A stretch of DNA of 64,000 nt from an uncultured Bacteroides sp. (GTDB lineage: Bacteria > Bacteroidota > Bacteroidia > Bacteroidales > Bacteroidaceae). Below, in pieces: positions 16,547 through 26,278 of this stretch. A model generated the notes under the pieces. It was not told the origin of the DNA and searched no databases. It saw nothing but the letters and a program-made list of their open reading frames with translations. The position numbers were made by a program, and so were the translations under genes. The stretch's first letter is position 1. Each line of letters begins with the position of its first letter. The stretch covers positions 62,001 to 126,000 of the forward strand of contig UQTJ01000003.1 in the NCBI GenBank assembly GCA_900544075.1, given 5' to 3'.

Positions 16547-19500
16547 ATGCAGGATTTTGTTCATCTACATGTTCACACCCAATATTCTATTCTTGACGGA
16601 CAGGCTTCAATTCCCAAGTTGGTCGATAAGGCTATTGCCAACGGAATGAGAGGTATAGCCGTTACAGACCATGGTGCCATGTTCGGTATCAAGGAGTTTT
16701 TTAACTATGTAAACAAGAAGAACGGAGGAACAAATGGTGAGATAAAGGATTTGAAGAAGAAAATAGTCGCTCTCGAGAAGGGAGAAACTGAATCTGAAAA
16801 TCCGGAAGAGGAGTTGGCTGAATGCAGAAAACAGTTGCAGGCTGCCCAAGACAGACTCTTCAAGCCTATTATAGGATGTGAGATGTATGTTGCTCGTCGC
16901 GGACTTGACAAGAAAGACGGCAAGCAGGACCAGAGTGGTTATCACCTTGTAGTCCTTGCAAAGAATCTTAAGGGATATCACAATCTTATAAAACTTGTGT
17001 CCAAAGCATGGACGGAAGGTTTCTATATGCGTCCGCGTACTGACCGTGCAGAACTTGAAAAGTATCATGAAGGACTTATAGTATGTTCTGCATGTCTTGG
17101 TGGAGAGGTTCCGAAGAAGATTACAGCCGGACAGCTTGAAGAAGCCGAAGAGGCTATTCGCTGGTATAAGAATCTGTTCGGTGATGACTATTATCTTGAA
17201 CTTCAGCGTCATAAGGCAACTGTGCAGAGGGCAAACCATGAAGCATATCCTTTGCAGCAGGTTGTCAATGCAAAACTGTTAGAGTACTCAAAGAAATATA
17301 ATGTAAAGTTGGTTTGTACTAACGACGTGCATTTTGTGGACGAGGAAAATGCCGAAGCTCACGACCGACTTATCTGCTTAAGTACCGGAAAGGACCTTGA
17401 TGACCCTAACCGTATGCTTTATACCAAGCAGGAGTGGATGAAGACACGAGAGGAGATGAATGAAATCTTTGCTGATGTGCCTGAAGCATTGTCTAATACA
17501 GTAGATATCTGCAACAGTGTAGAATTCTATTCTATAGACAATCCACCTATCATGCCTACGTTTGCCATTCCTGAGGACTTTGGCACAGAAGAAGAATACC
17601 GTAAGAAATTTACCGAGAAAGACCTGTTTGATGAATTCACTCAGGATGAGAACGGAAATGTAGTAATGGACGAGGCTTCTGCAAATGCCAAAATCAAGAG
17701 GCTTGGTGGTTACGAGAAATTGTATCGTATTAAGTTGGAAGCTGACTATCTTGCAAAGTTGGCATATGATGGTGCTCGCCGCCGTTACGGTGAGGTACTT
17801 GATGATGAAGTTAGCGAACGAATAAAGTTCGAACTGCACATCATGAAAACCATGGGTTTCCCAGGTTACTTCCTTATAGTGCAGGACTTTATCTCTGCTG
17901 CAAGAAATAAGCTTGATGTATCTGTCGGTCCCGGTCGTGGTTCCGCAGCAGGTTCGGCTGTAGCATACTGTTTGGGAATCACACAGATAGACCCGATTAA
18001 ATATGACCTTCTGTTTGAGCGTTTCCTTAATCCGGACCGTATCTCCCTTCCCGATATCGATGTGGACTTCGATGATGACGGACGCGGACGTGTCCTAAAC
18101 TGGGTGACAGAGAAATATGGACAGGAAAAGGTGGCTCATATCATTACATACGGTACTATGGCCACTAAGCTGGCTATTAAGGACGTAGCACGAGTGCAGA
18201 AACTTCCTCTTTCAGAATCGGACAGACTGTGTAAACTTGTGCCGGACAAGATACCGGATAAGAAACTGAATCTTCCAAATGCGATAGCTTACGTTCCTGA
18301 ACTTCAGGCTGCAGAGGTTTCTACAGACCCTATCCTTAGAGATACCATCAAGTATGCCAAAATGCTTGAGGGCAACGTGCGTAACACCGGTGTACATGCT
18401 TGTGGTACAATCATTTGTCGTGACGATATCACAGACTGGGTTCCGGTAAGTACGGCTGACGATAAGGAAACGGGCGAGAAGATGCTTGTTACCCAATATG
18501 AAGGTTCGGTGATTGAAGATACCGGTCTTATCAAGATGGACTTCCTCGGACTGAAGACACTGTCCATCATAAAGGAAGCCATAGAAAATATAAAGCACAG
18601 CAAGGGCATAATATTGAATATCGATGAGATACCGATAGATGACCCTGCCACATATAAGTTGTATGGCGACGGACGTACAATTGGAACATTCCAGTTTGAA
18701 TCTGCCGGAATGCAGAAATATCTTCGCGAATTGGAACCCTCAACATTCGAGGACCTTATCGCCATGAATGCCCTCTATCGTCCGGGACCTATGGACTATA
18801 TTCCGGACTTTATCGACCGTAAGCATGGACGTAAGCCTATCGAGTATGATATACCTATCATGGAGAAGTACCTTAAGGATACTTATGGTATTACGGTGTA
18901 TCAGGAGCAGGTCATGTTGCTGTCGCGTCTGCTTGCCGACTTTACCCGAGGTGAGTCTGATGCCCTCCGTAAGGCGATGGGTAAAAAGCTCCGCGATAAG
19001 CTGGACCACATGAAACCTAAGTTCATCGAAGGTGGAAAGAAGAACGGTCACGACCCTCAGGTGCTCGAGAAGATTTGGGCAGACTGGGAAAAGTTTGCTT
19101 CGTATGCGTTCAACAAGTCGCATGCCACCTGTTATTCATGGGTAGCATATCAGACTGCATACTTGAAGGCCAACTATCCGTCGGAGTATATGGCTGCAAC
19201 AATGAGCCGAAACATTGCCAACATCACCGAAATCACCAAACTGATGGACGAATGTAAGGCTACAGGTATCAATGTATTGGGTCCTGACGTAAACGAAAGT
19301 GAGCTGAAATTCTCTGTTAACGGCCGTGGCGACATCCGTTTCGGTATGGGTGCTATAAAAGGCGTTGGAGAATCGGCTGTACAGAGTATCCTTGAAGAAC
19401 GCAGAAAAAATGGTGAATTCAAGAATATATTCGATTTTGTCCAGCGTGTGAACCTGTCTTCATGCAACAGAAAGAATATTGAAAATCTTGCTCTTGCAGG

Positions 19501-20344
19501 AGGATTTGACAGTTTCCCGGGAATAAAGCGTGAGGATTTCTTCGTTAAGAATGCAAAGGAAGAAACATTCGTGGAAATTCTTGTAAGATACGGAAACAAA
19601 TATCAGGTAGACAAGGCTGCTGCCACTAACTCTCTCTTCGGTGGAGAAATGGCTGTAGAGATTGCAACTCCTGAGATTGTACCGGCTGCATCGTGGAGCG
19701 ACCTTGAACGTCTTAACCGCGAACGTGAGTTGGTGGGAATATACCTTTCTGCACATCCGTTGGATGAATACGCCGTTGTTTTGGAGAATGTATGTAATGT
19801 TCATATGGCAGATTTGGCCGATTTGACACCATTGCAGAACAGAGATTTGATACTCGGCGGGATAGTGACCGGAGTGCGCGAAGGATACACCAAAACCGGT
19901 AAACCATACGGTGTTGCAAAGGTAGAAGACTATTCCGGAGTAGCTGAATTTGCATTTTTTGGCAATGAATGGGTAGAAAAGAAGAACTTTTTCAGCGAAG
20001 GAATGTTTTTATATATGCATGGCAAGTGTCAGCCGAAACAATGGAAACAGGATGAATGGGAAGTTAAAATCAATACCATTGAGCTTCTGCCGGATGTGAA
20101 AGAGAGAGTGATTGAAAGAATAACCGTCAAGGCACCGCTTTCATCGATAGACGAAGAGTTTATCACAGAGTTTGGTTCAATAGTGAAAGATAATCCCGGA
20201 AATGCAGAACTCCTGTTCTACATAATGGACGATGACGGACAGATGTATGTAAATCTTTCTTCACGTACCATCAAGGTTTCGGTACAAAAAGATTTGATTA
20301 ATTATTTAAAATCGCAATCAATGTTGGAGTATAAAATAAATTAG
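16547..20344 (+). CDS. dnaE: DNA polymerase III alpha subunit
   Basis: Catalytic subunit of the replicative DNA polymerase. The 1265 aa protein starts with a PHP domain (FVHLHVHTQYSILDG, residues 3-17, and TDHGAMFG). The polymerase palm has the GPGRGSAAGS motif (about 463-472) and the catalytic Asp cluster PDIDVDF (D503, D505, D507). Tandem helix-hairpin-helix (near residue 930), an OB-fold (about 1100-1180, LILGGIVTGVREGYTKTGKPYG) and a C-terminal region follow. Length and order fit type DnaE1. An early insertion (about residues 60-105, KKKIVALEKGETESE) is charged and looks like a coiled coil. Confidence 0.96.
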   Translation: MQDFVHLHVHTQYSILDGQASIPKLVDKAIANGMRGIAVTDHGAMFGIKEFFNYVNKKNGGTNGEIKDLKKKIVALEKGETESENPEEELAECRKQLQAAQDRLFKPIIGCEMYVARRGLDKKDGKQDQSGYHLVVLAKNLKGYHNLIKLVSKAWTEGFYMRPRTDRAELEKYHEGLIVCSACLGGEVPKKITAGQLEEAEEAIRWYKNLFGDDYYLELQRHKATVQRANHEAYPLQQVVNAKLLEYSKKYNVKLVCTNDVHFVDEENAEAHDRLICLSTGKDLDDPNRMLYTKQEWMKTREEMNEIFADVPEALSNTVDICNSVEFYSIDNPPIMPTFAIPEDFGTEEEYRKKFTEKDLFDEFTQDENGNVVMDEASANAKIKRLGGYEKLYRIKLEADYLAKLAYDGARRRYGEVLDDEVSERIKFELHIMKTMGFPGYFLIVQDFISAARNKLDVSVGPGRGSAAGSAVAYCLGITQIDPIKYDLLFERFLNPDRISLPDIDVDFDDDGRGRVLNWVTEKYGQEKVAHIITYGTMATKLAIKDVARVQKLPLSESDRLCKLVPDKIPDKKLNLPNAIAYVPELQAAEVSTDPILRDTIKYAKMLEGNVRNTGVHACGTIICRDDITDWVPVSTADDKETGEKMLVTQYEGSVIEDTGLIKMDFLGLKTLSIIKEAIENIKHSKGIILNIDEIPIDDPATYKLYGDGRTIGTFQFESAGMQKYLRELEPSTFEDLIAMNALYRPGPMDYIPDFIDRKHGRKPIEYDIPIMEKYLKDTYGITVYQEQVMLLSRLLADFTRGESDALRKAMGKKLRDKLDHMKPKFIEGGKKNGHDPQVLEKIWADWEKFASYAFNKSHATCYSWVAYQTAYLKANYPSEYMAATMSRNIANITEITKLMDECKATGINVLGPDVNESELKFSVNGRGDIRFGMGAIKGVGESAVQSILEERRKNGEFKNIFDFVQRVNLSSCNRKNIENLALAGGFDSFPGIKREDFFVKNAKEETFVEILVRYGNKYQVDKAAATNSLFGGEMAVEIATPEIVPAASWSDLERLNRERELVGIYLSAHPLDEYAVVLENVCNVHMADLADLTPLQNRDLILGGIVTGVREGYTKTGKPYGVAKVEDYSGVAEFAFFGNEWVEKKNFFSEGMFLYMHGKCQPKQWKQDEWEVKINTIELLPDVKERVIERITVKAPLSSIDEEFITEFGSIVKDNPGNAELLFYIMDDDGQMYVNLSSRTIKVSVQKDLINYLKSQSMLEYKIN

Positions 20345-20354
20345 TCTATATTTG
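20324..20354 (+). promoter_or_regulatory. Promoter of the thioredoxin gene
   Basis: TTG at 20324-20326 and TATATTTG at 20347-20354 with a 20-base spacer. The -33 lies inside the end of dnaE. The -7 element covers an in-frame potential start at 20352, ruling that start out in favour of the ATG at 20406. Confidence 0.65.
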
Positions 20355-20405
20355 TTGCAAATAACTGATAAACTTAAAATATATAAACTTAAAAACTTAA
20401 ATAAT

Positions 20406-20720
20406 ATGGCATTAAACATTACAGATCAGAATTTTGAAGAGATAGTAGCAGAGGGTAAACCTGTAGTATTGGACTTTTGGGCAACATGGTGCGGTCCTTG
20501 CAAGCAGATTGCTCCATACATCGAAGAACTTGCTGAAGAATATAAGGACACTGTAAACATCGGAAAGTGCGATGTAGACGAAAACTCAGACCTTCCTGCA
20601 CAGTTTGGAGTGCGCAACATTCCTACAGTGCTTTTCATCAAGAATGGTGAAGTAGTGGAAAAACAGGTTGGCGCAACTACCAAGCAAGCTTTGGCTGAAA
20701 AGTTGAAAGCTATCCTCTAA
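20406..20720 (+). CDS. trxA: Thioredoxin
   Basis: Cytoplasmic disulfide reductase. The 104 aa protein has the active site FWATWCGPCK (C29, C32) and the conserved cis-proline in RNIPTVLFIKNGE. The ATG at 20406 is chosen because the promoter -7 element covers the upstream in-frame start and thioredoxins of this family start MALNITDQNFEE-like. Codon use is biased, as in highly expressed genes. It is separated from dnaE by its own promoter. Confidence 0.93.
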   Translation: MALNITDQNFEEIVAEGKPVVLDFWATWCGPCKQIAPYIEELAEEYKDTVNIGKCDVDENSDLPAQFGVRNIPTVLFIKNGEVVEKQVGATTKQALAEKLKAIL

Positions 20721-20758
20721 TAGTATAGGACTTTATTAATCATTAAATACTAACAACT

Positions 20759-21094
20759 ATGGCAGCAGATAACGAATTTTTGTTGGAAGATGAGGACGAT
20801 GAAAAAACCATCGAGTTCATCAAGAACTATTTGCCTCAGGAACTTAAAGAAAAGTTCACAGACGACGATTTGTATTATATATTCGACCTTATAGTGGAAT
20901 ATTATACCAACAGCGGATGCCTGGATGCTCAGCCTGATGAAGAAGGATATATCAATATCGACCAGGATGAGATAGTAGATTATATCATCAAAGAGTCAGC
21001 CGAAGACGGTATGGGACCATACGAACCGGAAGATGTATTCTTCGTTGTTCAAGGCGAAATGGAATACGGAAACCAGTTGGGTGGGGTAGAATAA
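20759..21094 (+). CDS. Small acidic hypothetical protein
   Basis: A 111 aa, very acidic protein (LLEDEDDEKTIEFIKNYLPQEL at the start). It has no signal peptide, membrane segment or known motif. It lies 38 bases after the thioredoxin gene and is followed by a terminator, so it is likely co-transcribed with thioredoxin. Acidic helical proteins of this sort are conserved hypotheticals in Bacteroidales; I do not recognise a function. Confidence 0.7.
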   Translation: MAADNEFLLEDEDDEKTIEFIKNYLPQELKEKFTDDDLYYIFDLIVEYYTNSGCLDAQPDEEGYINIDQDEIVDYIIKESAEDGMGPYEPEDVFFVVQGEMEYGNQLGGVE

Positions 21095-21116
21095 TATATA
21101 CTATCAGATATTTGAT

Positions 21117-21152
21117 AAAAGCCGGTAGGGAGAAATCCTTACTGGCTTTTTT
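21117..21152 (+). terminator. Terminator after the thioredoxin group
   Basis: AAAAGCCGGTAGGG (21117-21130) pairs with CCTTACTGGCTTTT (21137-21150) with mismatches, followed by T residues. It marks the end of the housekeeping block and the start of the glycan region. Confidence 0.75.
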
Positions 21153-21240
21153 GTTCTGTATTATTGTCCAGTCTTTATAACCCTGAACAATTTTACGGGT
21201 ATTGACTTCTATTTTGCTATACTTAATAAAATACAAGCTA

Positions 21241-21248
21241 TACATTTG
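21241..21248 (+). promoter_or_regulatory. Promoter -7 element of the first sulfatase gene
   Basis: TACATTTG matches TAnnTTTG, 13 bases before the ATG at 21262. A TTTG at 21213-21216 is 24 bases upstream, longer than the usual spacer. Confidence 0.5.
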
Positions 21249-21261
21249 CATCCGTAAACAA

Positions 21262-22797
21262 ATGAAATATACAATGAAAAACTTATTAGTTATAGGTGCA
21301 GCAGCTATAGCTGCAGGATGTACAGGAGTAAATGAACAGAAACCAAACGTTATAGTAATATTGGCTGACGATTTGGGATTTGGAGATGTTAGTGCTTACG
21401 GCTCCAAAACTATTTCCACTCCTAATATAGACAGTCTTGCGAATGGTGGTGTATGTTTTACTAACGGATATGCAACATCTGCAACATCAACTCCAAGCCG
21501 GTATGCGCTTATGACGGGAATGTATCCGTGGAAAAACAAGGAAGCTAAAATACTTCCAGGTGATGCACCGCTTATAATAAATGAAAACCAATATACCTTA
21601 CCCAAAATGATGCAGTCGGCAGGATATGCTACGGGGGCAATAGGAAAATGGCATTTAGGTATGGGTAATGGAAATGTTGACTGGAATAAAACTGTAAGAC
21701 CAGGGGCAAACGAAATAGGATTTCAATATTCGTGTCTTATAGCAGCAACAAACGACCGAGTGCCGACTGTATACGTAGAAAATGGAAACGTTGTAGGTCT
21801 TGATCCGTCAGATCCTATTTCTGTAGATTATAATAAAAACTTTGACGGTGAGCCTACAGCTCTTTCCAATCCCGAAATGCTTAAAATGCAATGGGCACAC
21901 GGGCATAACAATTCCATTGTAAACGGCATTCCACGTATTGGCTATATGAAAGGTGGAAAATCTGCATTATGGAAAGACGAGGATATGGCAGATTATTTTG
22001 TAGGAAAAGTAAAGACATATATCACCGAACATAAGAATGAACCGTTCTTCCTCTATTATGGATTGCATGAACCACATGTACCTCGTGCTCCACACCAGAG
22101 ATTTGTCGGAAAGACAACAATGGGCCCGAGAGGAGATGCAATAGTTGAGGCTGACTGGTGCGTAGGCGAGTTGCTTTCACATCTTGAAAAAGAAGGAATA
22201 TTGGAAAATACCATAATAATATTCTCCAGCGATAACGGTCCTGTCCTTAACGACGGATATAAGGATGGAGCACCGGAGATGGTAGGCGAGCATAAACCGG
22301 CTGGAGGATTGCGAGGCGGAAAATACAGTCTTTTCGATGGTGGAACACACGTACCGTTCTTTGTTTACTGGAAAGGACATATAAAACCGTTAAGATCCGG
22401 TGCGTTGATTTGCCATATGGATATAATGGCATCGTTGGCCGAAATGTTACATATTGATTTGCCTGATAATCTTGACAGTGAGAATCATCTCGATGCATTG
22501 CTCGGCAAGTCTGATGTAGCCAGAAAAGATCTTGTAGTCGAAGCTCAAGGCCGTTTGGCATATAGAAATGGTGATTGGGTAATGCTTCCGCCATATAAAG
22601 GTTCGGAAAGAAACCTTACAGGAAACGAGTTGGGAAACCTCGGAGAATATGGTTTGTATAATTTGTCAGTGGATTTTAGTCAGGATAACAATGTGGCTGC
22701 CGATAATCCTGAAATAATGGATTCCATGCAGTCAAACTTTTTTGAAATAGTAGATGGGTATTATAATGAAAATGTAGAAGAAGAACCTTTAAAGTAG
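21262..22797 (+). CDS. Sulfatase, S1 family, Ser-type, lipoprotein
   Basis: Predicted to remove sulfate from a glycan in the periplasm or at the cell surface. The 511 aa protein has a lipoprotein signal (residues 1-20, AAGC with Cys20), metal-binding ADDLGFGD near the N-terminus and the formylglycine motif as S76-T-P-S-R, so a Ser-type anaerobic maturase (anSME) is needed. KWHLG and FSSDNGP complete the S1 pattern. The start is the ATG at 21262; a longer TTG-initiated frame would begin upstream of the promoter. The regioselectivity of desulfation is not readable. It is monocistronic and lies next to the epimerase gene. Confidence 0.9.
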   Translation: MKYTMKNLLVIGAAAIAAGCTGVNEQKPNVIVILADDLGFGDVSAYGSKTISTPNIDSLANGGVCFTNGYATSATSTPSRYALMTGMYPWKNKEAKILPGDAPLIINENQYTLPKMMQSAGYATGAIGKWHLGMGNGNVDWNKTVRPGANEIGFQYSCLIAATNDRVPTVYVENGNVVGLDPSDPISVDYNKNFDGEPTALSNPEMLKMQWAHGHNNSIVNGIPRIGYMKGGKSALWKDEDMADYFVGKVKTYITEHKNEPFFLYYGLHEPHVPRAPHQRFVGKTTMGPRGDAIVEADWCVGELLSHLEKEGILENTIIIFSSDNGPVLNDGYKDGAPEMVGEHKPAGGLRGGKYSLFDGGTHVPFFVYWKGHIKPLRSGALICHMDIMASLAEMLHIDLPDNLDSENHLDALLGKSDVARKDLVVEAQGRLAYRNGDWVMLPPYKGSERNLTGNELGNLGEYGLYNLSVDFSQDNNVAADNPEIMDSMQSNFFEIVDGYYNENVEEEPLK

Positions 22798-22808
22798 TTT
22801 ATTAATTC

Positions 22809-22838
22809 TGTAGGTGTTAGTTTTTTTACAAAGGTATA
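22809..22838. promoter_or_regulatory. Candidate regulator site (TGTAGGTGT and AAAGGTATA)
   Basis: TGTAGGTGT at 22809-22817 and AAAGGTATA at 22830-22838 start 21 bases apart. Both words recur next to each other at 50445-50462, upstream of the GH51 gene beside the hybrid regulator. They are candidates for binding by that regulator; inference only. Confidence 0.3.
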
Positions 22839-23031
22839 AAAGATTGTTTTTACGAATAACAGATTGTTTTTTACAGATTTAGGACTGGGTACGGATAGCA
22901 GTGAGAAATGATTTATTCCAGCTGTCCTTACTTCTTAGAAATATTGTTTATTATATGCTTTTTAATATATAGTGTAAACATGCTTCCTTATATATGGACA
23001 ATATTACTGCTTTATATTCTCAAAGCTTACA

Positions 23032-23039
23032 TAAATTTG
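23032..23039 (+). promoter_or_regulatory. Promoter -7 element of the aldose epimerase gene
   Basis: TAAATTTG matches TAnnTTTG and lies 22 bases before the ATG at 23062. Confidence 0.5.
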
Positions 23040-23061
23040 TGTCATACTTAAAGTTTAAAAT

Positions 23062-24189
23062 ATGAAAAAGTTTTTTCTATCAGCATTATTCTTTACATTA
23101 TTCTTTTCAGCATGTTCTGAAAGACAGTTGCCTCTTGTCAATGAGGCCGATTTTAATACTACGGTGGATGGTAAACCTGTTGATTTGTACACCTTGTCCA
23201 ACAGTAACGGACTTACCATGCAGGTAACAAATTTCGGATGCCGTGTAGTGACATTGTTCACTCCCGACCGTTTCGGCAATATGGAAGATATAGTTCTTGG
23301 TTATGAGAATATCGACAGATATGTACACAACAAAGGAGAACGCTTTCTTGGAGCTACAATCGGTCGATATGGAAACCGTATAGCTGCCGGAAAATTCACT
23401 CTCGACGGTAAAGACTATCAACTTTCTACCTTCAACAACGGCCAGTGCCTTCATGGTGGCGACAAAGGTTTTGATATGGTAGTATGGAATGTTGATTCCG
23501 TAGCAAAGGATTACATTCTTTTTTCATATCTTTCCAAAGATATGGAAGAAGGTTTTCTAGGAAATCTTTCCGTTAGAATGTCGTATCAGCTGACAGTCGA
23601 CAACGAATTCAGAATAGAGTATTCGGCTACTACGGACAAGGCTACCCCTGTAAACCTTACACACCACTCATTCTTTAATCTTAAAGGTGAAGGAAACGGA
23701 ACCATCAACACACATGAGCTTTATATAGCTGCTGACAGATATACACCTGTTGACAGTGTATTGATACCTATAGGCGAACTTGCCGATGTCACAGGTACAC
23801 CTTTTGATTTCCGTAAACCATTAGCCATAGGTTCTCGTTTAGATGAAAAAAATGAACAACTGGATAATTGTAGAGGCTATGATCACAACTTTGTCCTTTC
23901 TCGTACATCCAGTTCCGACCTTGAACTTGCTGCAACAGTTTATGAACCTTCAAACGGAAGATATATGGAGGTTTGGACTACAGAACCAGGATTACAGTTC
24001 TATGGCGGAAACTTCTTTAATGGAGAAACATTGGGAAAATCCGGCAAGCCTTATAAGTATCGTGAAGCATTTGCTCTGGAAACACAGCATTTCCCGGATT
24101 CGCCAAATCAGGAAGGATTTCCTTCTACCATACTCCATCCTGGTGAAACTTACAGACATGTTTGCGTTTATAAATTTGATGTAAAATGA
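23062..24189 (+). CDS. Aldose 1-epimerase-like lipoprotein
   Basis: Predicted mutarotase interconverting the alpha and beta anomers of a free aldose, here exported. The 375 aa protein has a lipoprotein signal (Cys18 in FSACSERQ) and the galactose mutarotase fold: LENSNG-like TLSNSNGLTMQVTNFGCRVVTL at the start, GRYGNRIAAGKF, catalytic His in NLTHHSFFNL and the C-terminal ALETQHFPDSPNQ with the catalytic Glu. Lipoprotein mutarotases are common in Bacteroidales glycan loci, where they speed use of released sugars. It sits between the first sulfatase and the main operon. Confidence 0.9.
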   Translation: MKKFFLSALFFTLFFSACSERQLPLVNEADFNTTVDGKPVDLYTLSNSNGLTMQVTNFGCRVVTLFTPDRFGNMEDIVLGYENIDRYVHNKGERFLGATIGRYGNRIAAGKFTLDGKDYQLSTFNNGQCLHGGDKGFDMVVWNVDSVAKDYILFSYLSKDMEEGFLGNLSVRMSYQLTVDNEFRIEYSATTDKATPVNLTHHSFFNLKGEGNGTINTHELYIAADRYTPVDSVLIPIGELADVTGTPFDFRKPLAIGSRLDEKNEQLDNCRGYDHNFVLSRTSSSDLELAATVYEPSNGRYMEVWTTEPGLQFYGGNFFNGETLGKSGKPYKYREAFALETQHFPDSPNQEGFPSTILHPGETYRHVCVYKFDVK

Positions 24190-24621
24190 ATGGTATAATG
24201 TATATAAATAAAACATTCACATTCATAGGTGCCGGAATATTAAAAAATGAGCTATACATATCTGTAGGTCACATTAAGAACACAATTTGAACATTTCTAC
24301 TGCTAATTTATGATTTATTTCTATTCGAAAAGATAAAGAAAAAATACTTTTGTCGTGATGTATTCTTTGAATTGTTAATATTTAAAACTTAATTTATGGA
24401 AAGTACAAAGAGAATCCCCTTTTTATTTTGTCATTCAGTTTTGCATTACTGCTTCAATGTTGGCACAGCAAACGATTGGAGTAAATACCTTACATAATCG
24501 GATGGTTTGTTTTCATTTTTGAATTTAGAGGTCTTTTAAAATAGGAATCTGATTTTGGAATGTTTACGAGAGAAAATTTTTTAGATTAAATATTCAGTAG
24601 TAATTTAAAGTTTTTGTTTAT
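24190..24621. other. Intergenic region upstream of the main operon, with a promoter and a decayed leader
   Basis: No intact gene. It holds a -7 match TACTTTTG (24345-24352) and the words TGGTATA (24191-24197) and TGTAGGT (24263-24269), similar to elements in the other glycan-locus gaps. From an ATG at 24396 a 33-codon frame starts MESTKRIPFLF and stops; neighbouring frames give FILSFSFALLLQ and then MLAQQTIGVNT. Joined, they look like a signal peptide broken by frameshifts. It may be a relic of a lost gene. Confidence 0.45.
24345..24352 (+). promoter_or_regulatory. Candidate promoter -7 element of the main glycan operon
   Basis: TACTTTTG matches TAnnTTTG. It lies 44 bases before the relic ATG at 24396 and 270 bases before the first intact gene, giving a long leader if it drives the operon. 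Confidence 0.4.
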
Positions 24622-26262
24622 ATGAAAAAGAGATTATTGTTAACTTTTTTATCGGTTTTATCTATAATTCCTACTATTAGAGGTCAGGAAATAGGAGCGA
24701 ATTTTAATGAATCAATCAGTGAGCCTCTCAAGCAAGTGAATTTATTGAAAAAATCAGGAGTAACTTGGGTTAGAGGTTTTATAGACTTGCCATTGCATTT
24801 ATTGGAAAATGAAGGTGAGGAAGGAAAACAGAAGATAGTGGGGGTAAAAGAAGAAGTGATAAAGAACTATCAGCCAACCTGGGATTTTATACAGGCAAAA
24901 AAAATATTAGGTGATAATGTTCATTTTATTTTAAGTCTTAAAATACCTTTTGAAAGATATGAAGAAGGAGTTCCAAAAGTTGATTCTGAAGAAAAGAAGC
25001 ATTTATATAATTGTGTAAAATTATTATTGGAAACTTACGACTTGGCTAAATATATCGATATATTGGTAATGGGAAATGAACCAATGTGGGAACATGAAGG
25101 ACTTTCTGATGCTGATGATTATTACAAATTTCTGAATGATTTTGCTGATACTTTGACAGAATGGAAAAATGAGAAACATTGGAATTTTGAAATTTTTGCC
25201 GGTTCGTTAAATAGAACAGCTGAGCTACATAGAGGAAATAAAATCATCCAAAAGGTGATGCAGGTCGTAGAAGACAATGTTAATATTTCAGGTCTGGATT
25301 TGCATGTACATTCCTGGGTAGCTAAACAGGCAGAGGATGATATGAAATGTGCGAGAGAAACTTATCGAATAACAAAAAAGATAATAAGTACAGAGTTCTC
25401 TGTTGTAAATAGTTTTAAACCTAAAGAGACTTTAGGACAATGGGGAACAGCGCATGGTTATCCTTCTACAATGAAACTCTATGAATATTTAAATCAGGCA
25501 CAAACAAGATGTAATCAAGGAAATCCTGTGCCTTACGATGAATTTTTAAGTGTCATTCATAGTTTTGATTGGTATCCAAAACATTGGTATAAAACTTTCT
25601 ATAAAGCATTTAAAAAACATAACGTTTATGCTATAACAGGTAGATTTTCTTGCACTCCCGGAAATTTATATACTGAAAGCACTGTTTTATGGGATTTAGG
25701 TTCTATATATTCATCTCGTTTTATGGGAACAGGTATTGATGGATTGCAGAATCCAAGTCCTTTGGTTTGGCCTGATTTTATAGAATGTCAGAATGGACTT
25801 ATTATGAAGAATCTTGTTGTTACTCAGAATTCAGTATTCTTTGAATGGGGAAATATGAGTTCTGATAATATTAAATTTAAACTTCAATATTATGACAATG
25901 AAGACTCTGATATTTCCGAAGGAGATATTCAGGAAAAATACACTTTAATAAAAGGACTTAAACCAAATACTAAATACAAGATATCATTACTTGATGGAAA
26001 TAATCCAGATGAAGTTATTTATACAAGAGATTTTATAACCGCCACATCTATAGAAAGTAATTATAAATCATTGAAAGTTACGGATACAGGTGATTATATA
26101 TTTATAAGTCTGAATAATATTTCAGATGATGTAGAAGGAGTTAAATTCTTTTTGGATGGGGTTGAGATAAGTGAGGTACAGACATCCTTAAATGGACAAG
26201 AACTAAGTGCTGTTATAAACTATGGTGATGGAACTAATGAAGTAATATATGTAAAGTTGTAA
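24622..26262 (+). CDS. Putative clan GH-A glycoside hydrolase with C-terminal Fn3-like domain
   Basis: A 546 aa exported protein (signal peptide 1-21, ending IRGQ). Residues 22-370 look like a TIM-barrel retaining hydrolase: LVMGNEPMWEHEG places a candidate acid/base Glu at E153 after Asn, and KKIISTEFSVVN gives a candidate nucleophile E258, the spacing and strand context seen in clan GH-A. Residues about 395-475 resemble a fibronectin type III domain (LKPNTKYKISLLDG). I cannot assign a GH family; it is reminiscent of GH39/GH30-type enzymes but lacks a signature I can name. It is the first gene of the main operon, 17 bases before the next gene. Confidence 0.65.
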   Translation: MKKRLLLTFLSVLSIIPTIRGQEIGANFNESISEPLKQVNLLKKSGVTWVRGFIDLPLHLLENEGEEGKQKIVGVKEEVIKNYQPTWDFIQAKKILGDNVHFILSLKIPFERYEEGVPKVDSEEKKHLYNCVKLLLETYDLAKYIDILVMGNEPMWEHEGLSDADDYYKFLNDFADTLTEWKNEKHWNFEIFAGSLNRTAELHRGNKIIQKVMQVVEDNVNISGLDLHVHSWVAKQAEDDMKCARETYRITKKIISTEFSVVNSFKPKETLGQWGTAHGYPSTMKLYEYLNQAQTRCNQGNPVPYDEFLSVIHSFDWYPKHWYKTFYKAFKKHNVYAITGRFSCTPGNLYTESTVLWDLGSIYSSRFMGTGIDGLQNPSPLVWPDFIECQNGLIMKNLVVTQNSVFFEWGNMSSDNIKFKLQYYDNEDSDISEGDIQEKYTLIKGLKPNTKYKISLLDGNNPDEVIYTRDFITATSIESNYKSLKVTDTGDYIFISLNNISDDVEGVKFFLDGVEISEVQTSLNGQELSAVINYGDGTNEVIYVKL

Positions 26263-26278
26263 TATTAATTGTTTATAT

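Noticed and set aside
16607..17239. 210 aa minus-strand open frame
   Set aside because: Antisense to the PHP domain of dnaE, with a low-complexity composition typical of shadow frames.
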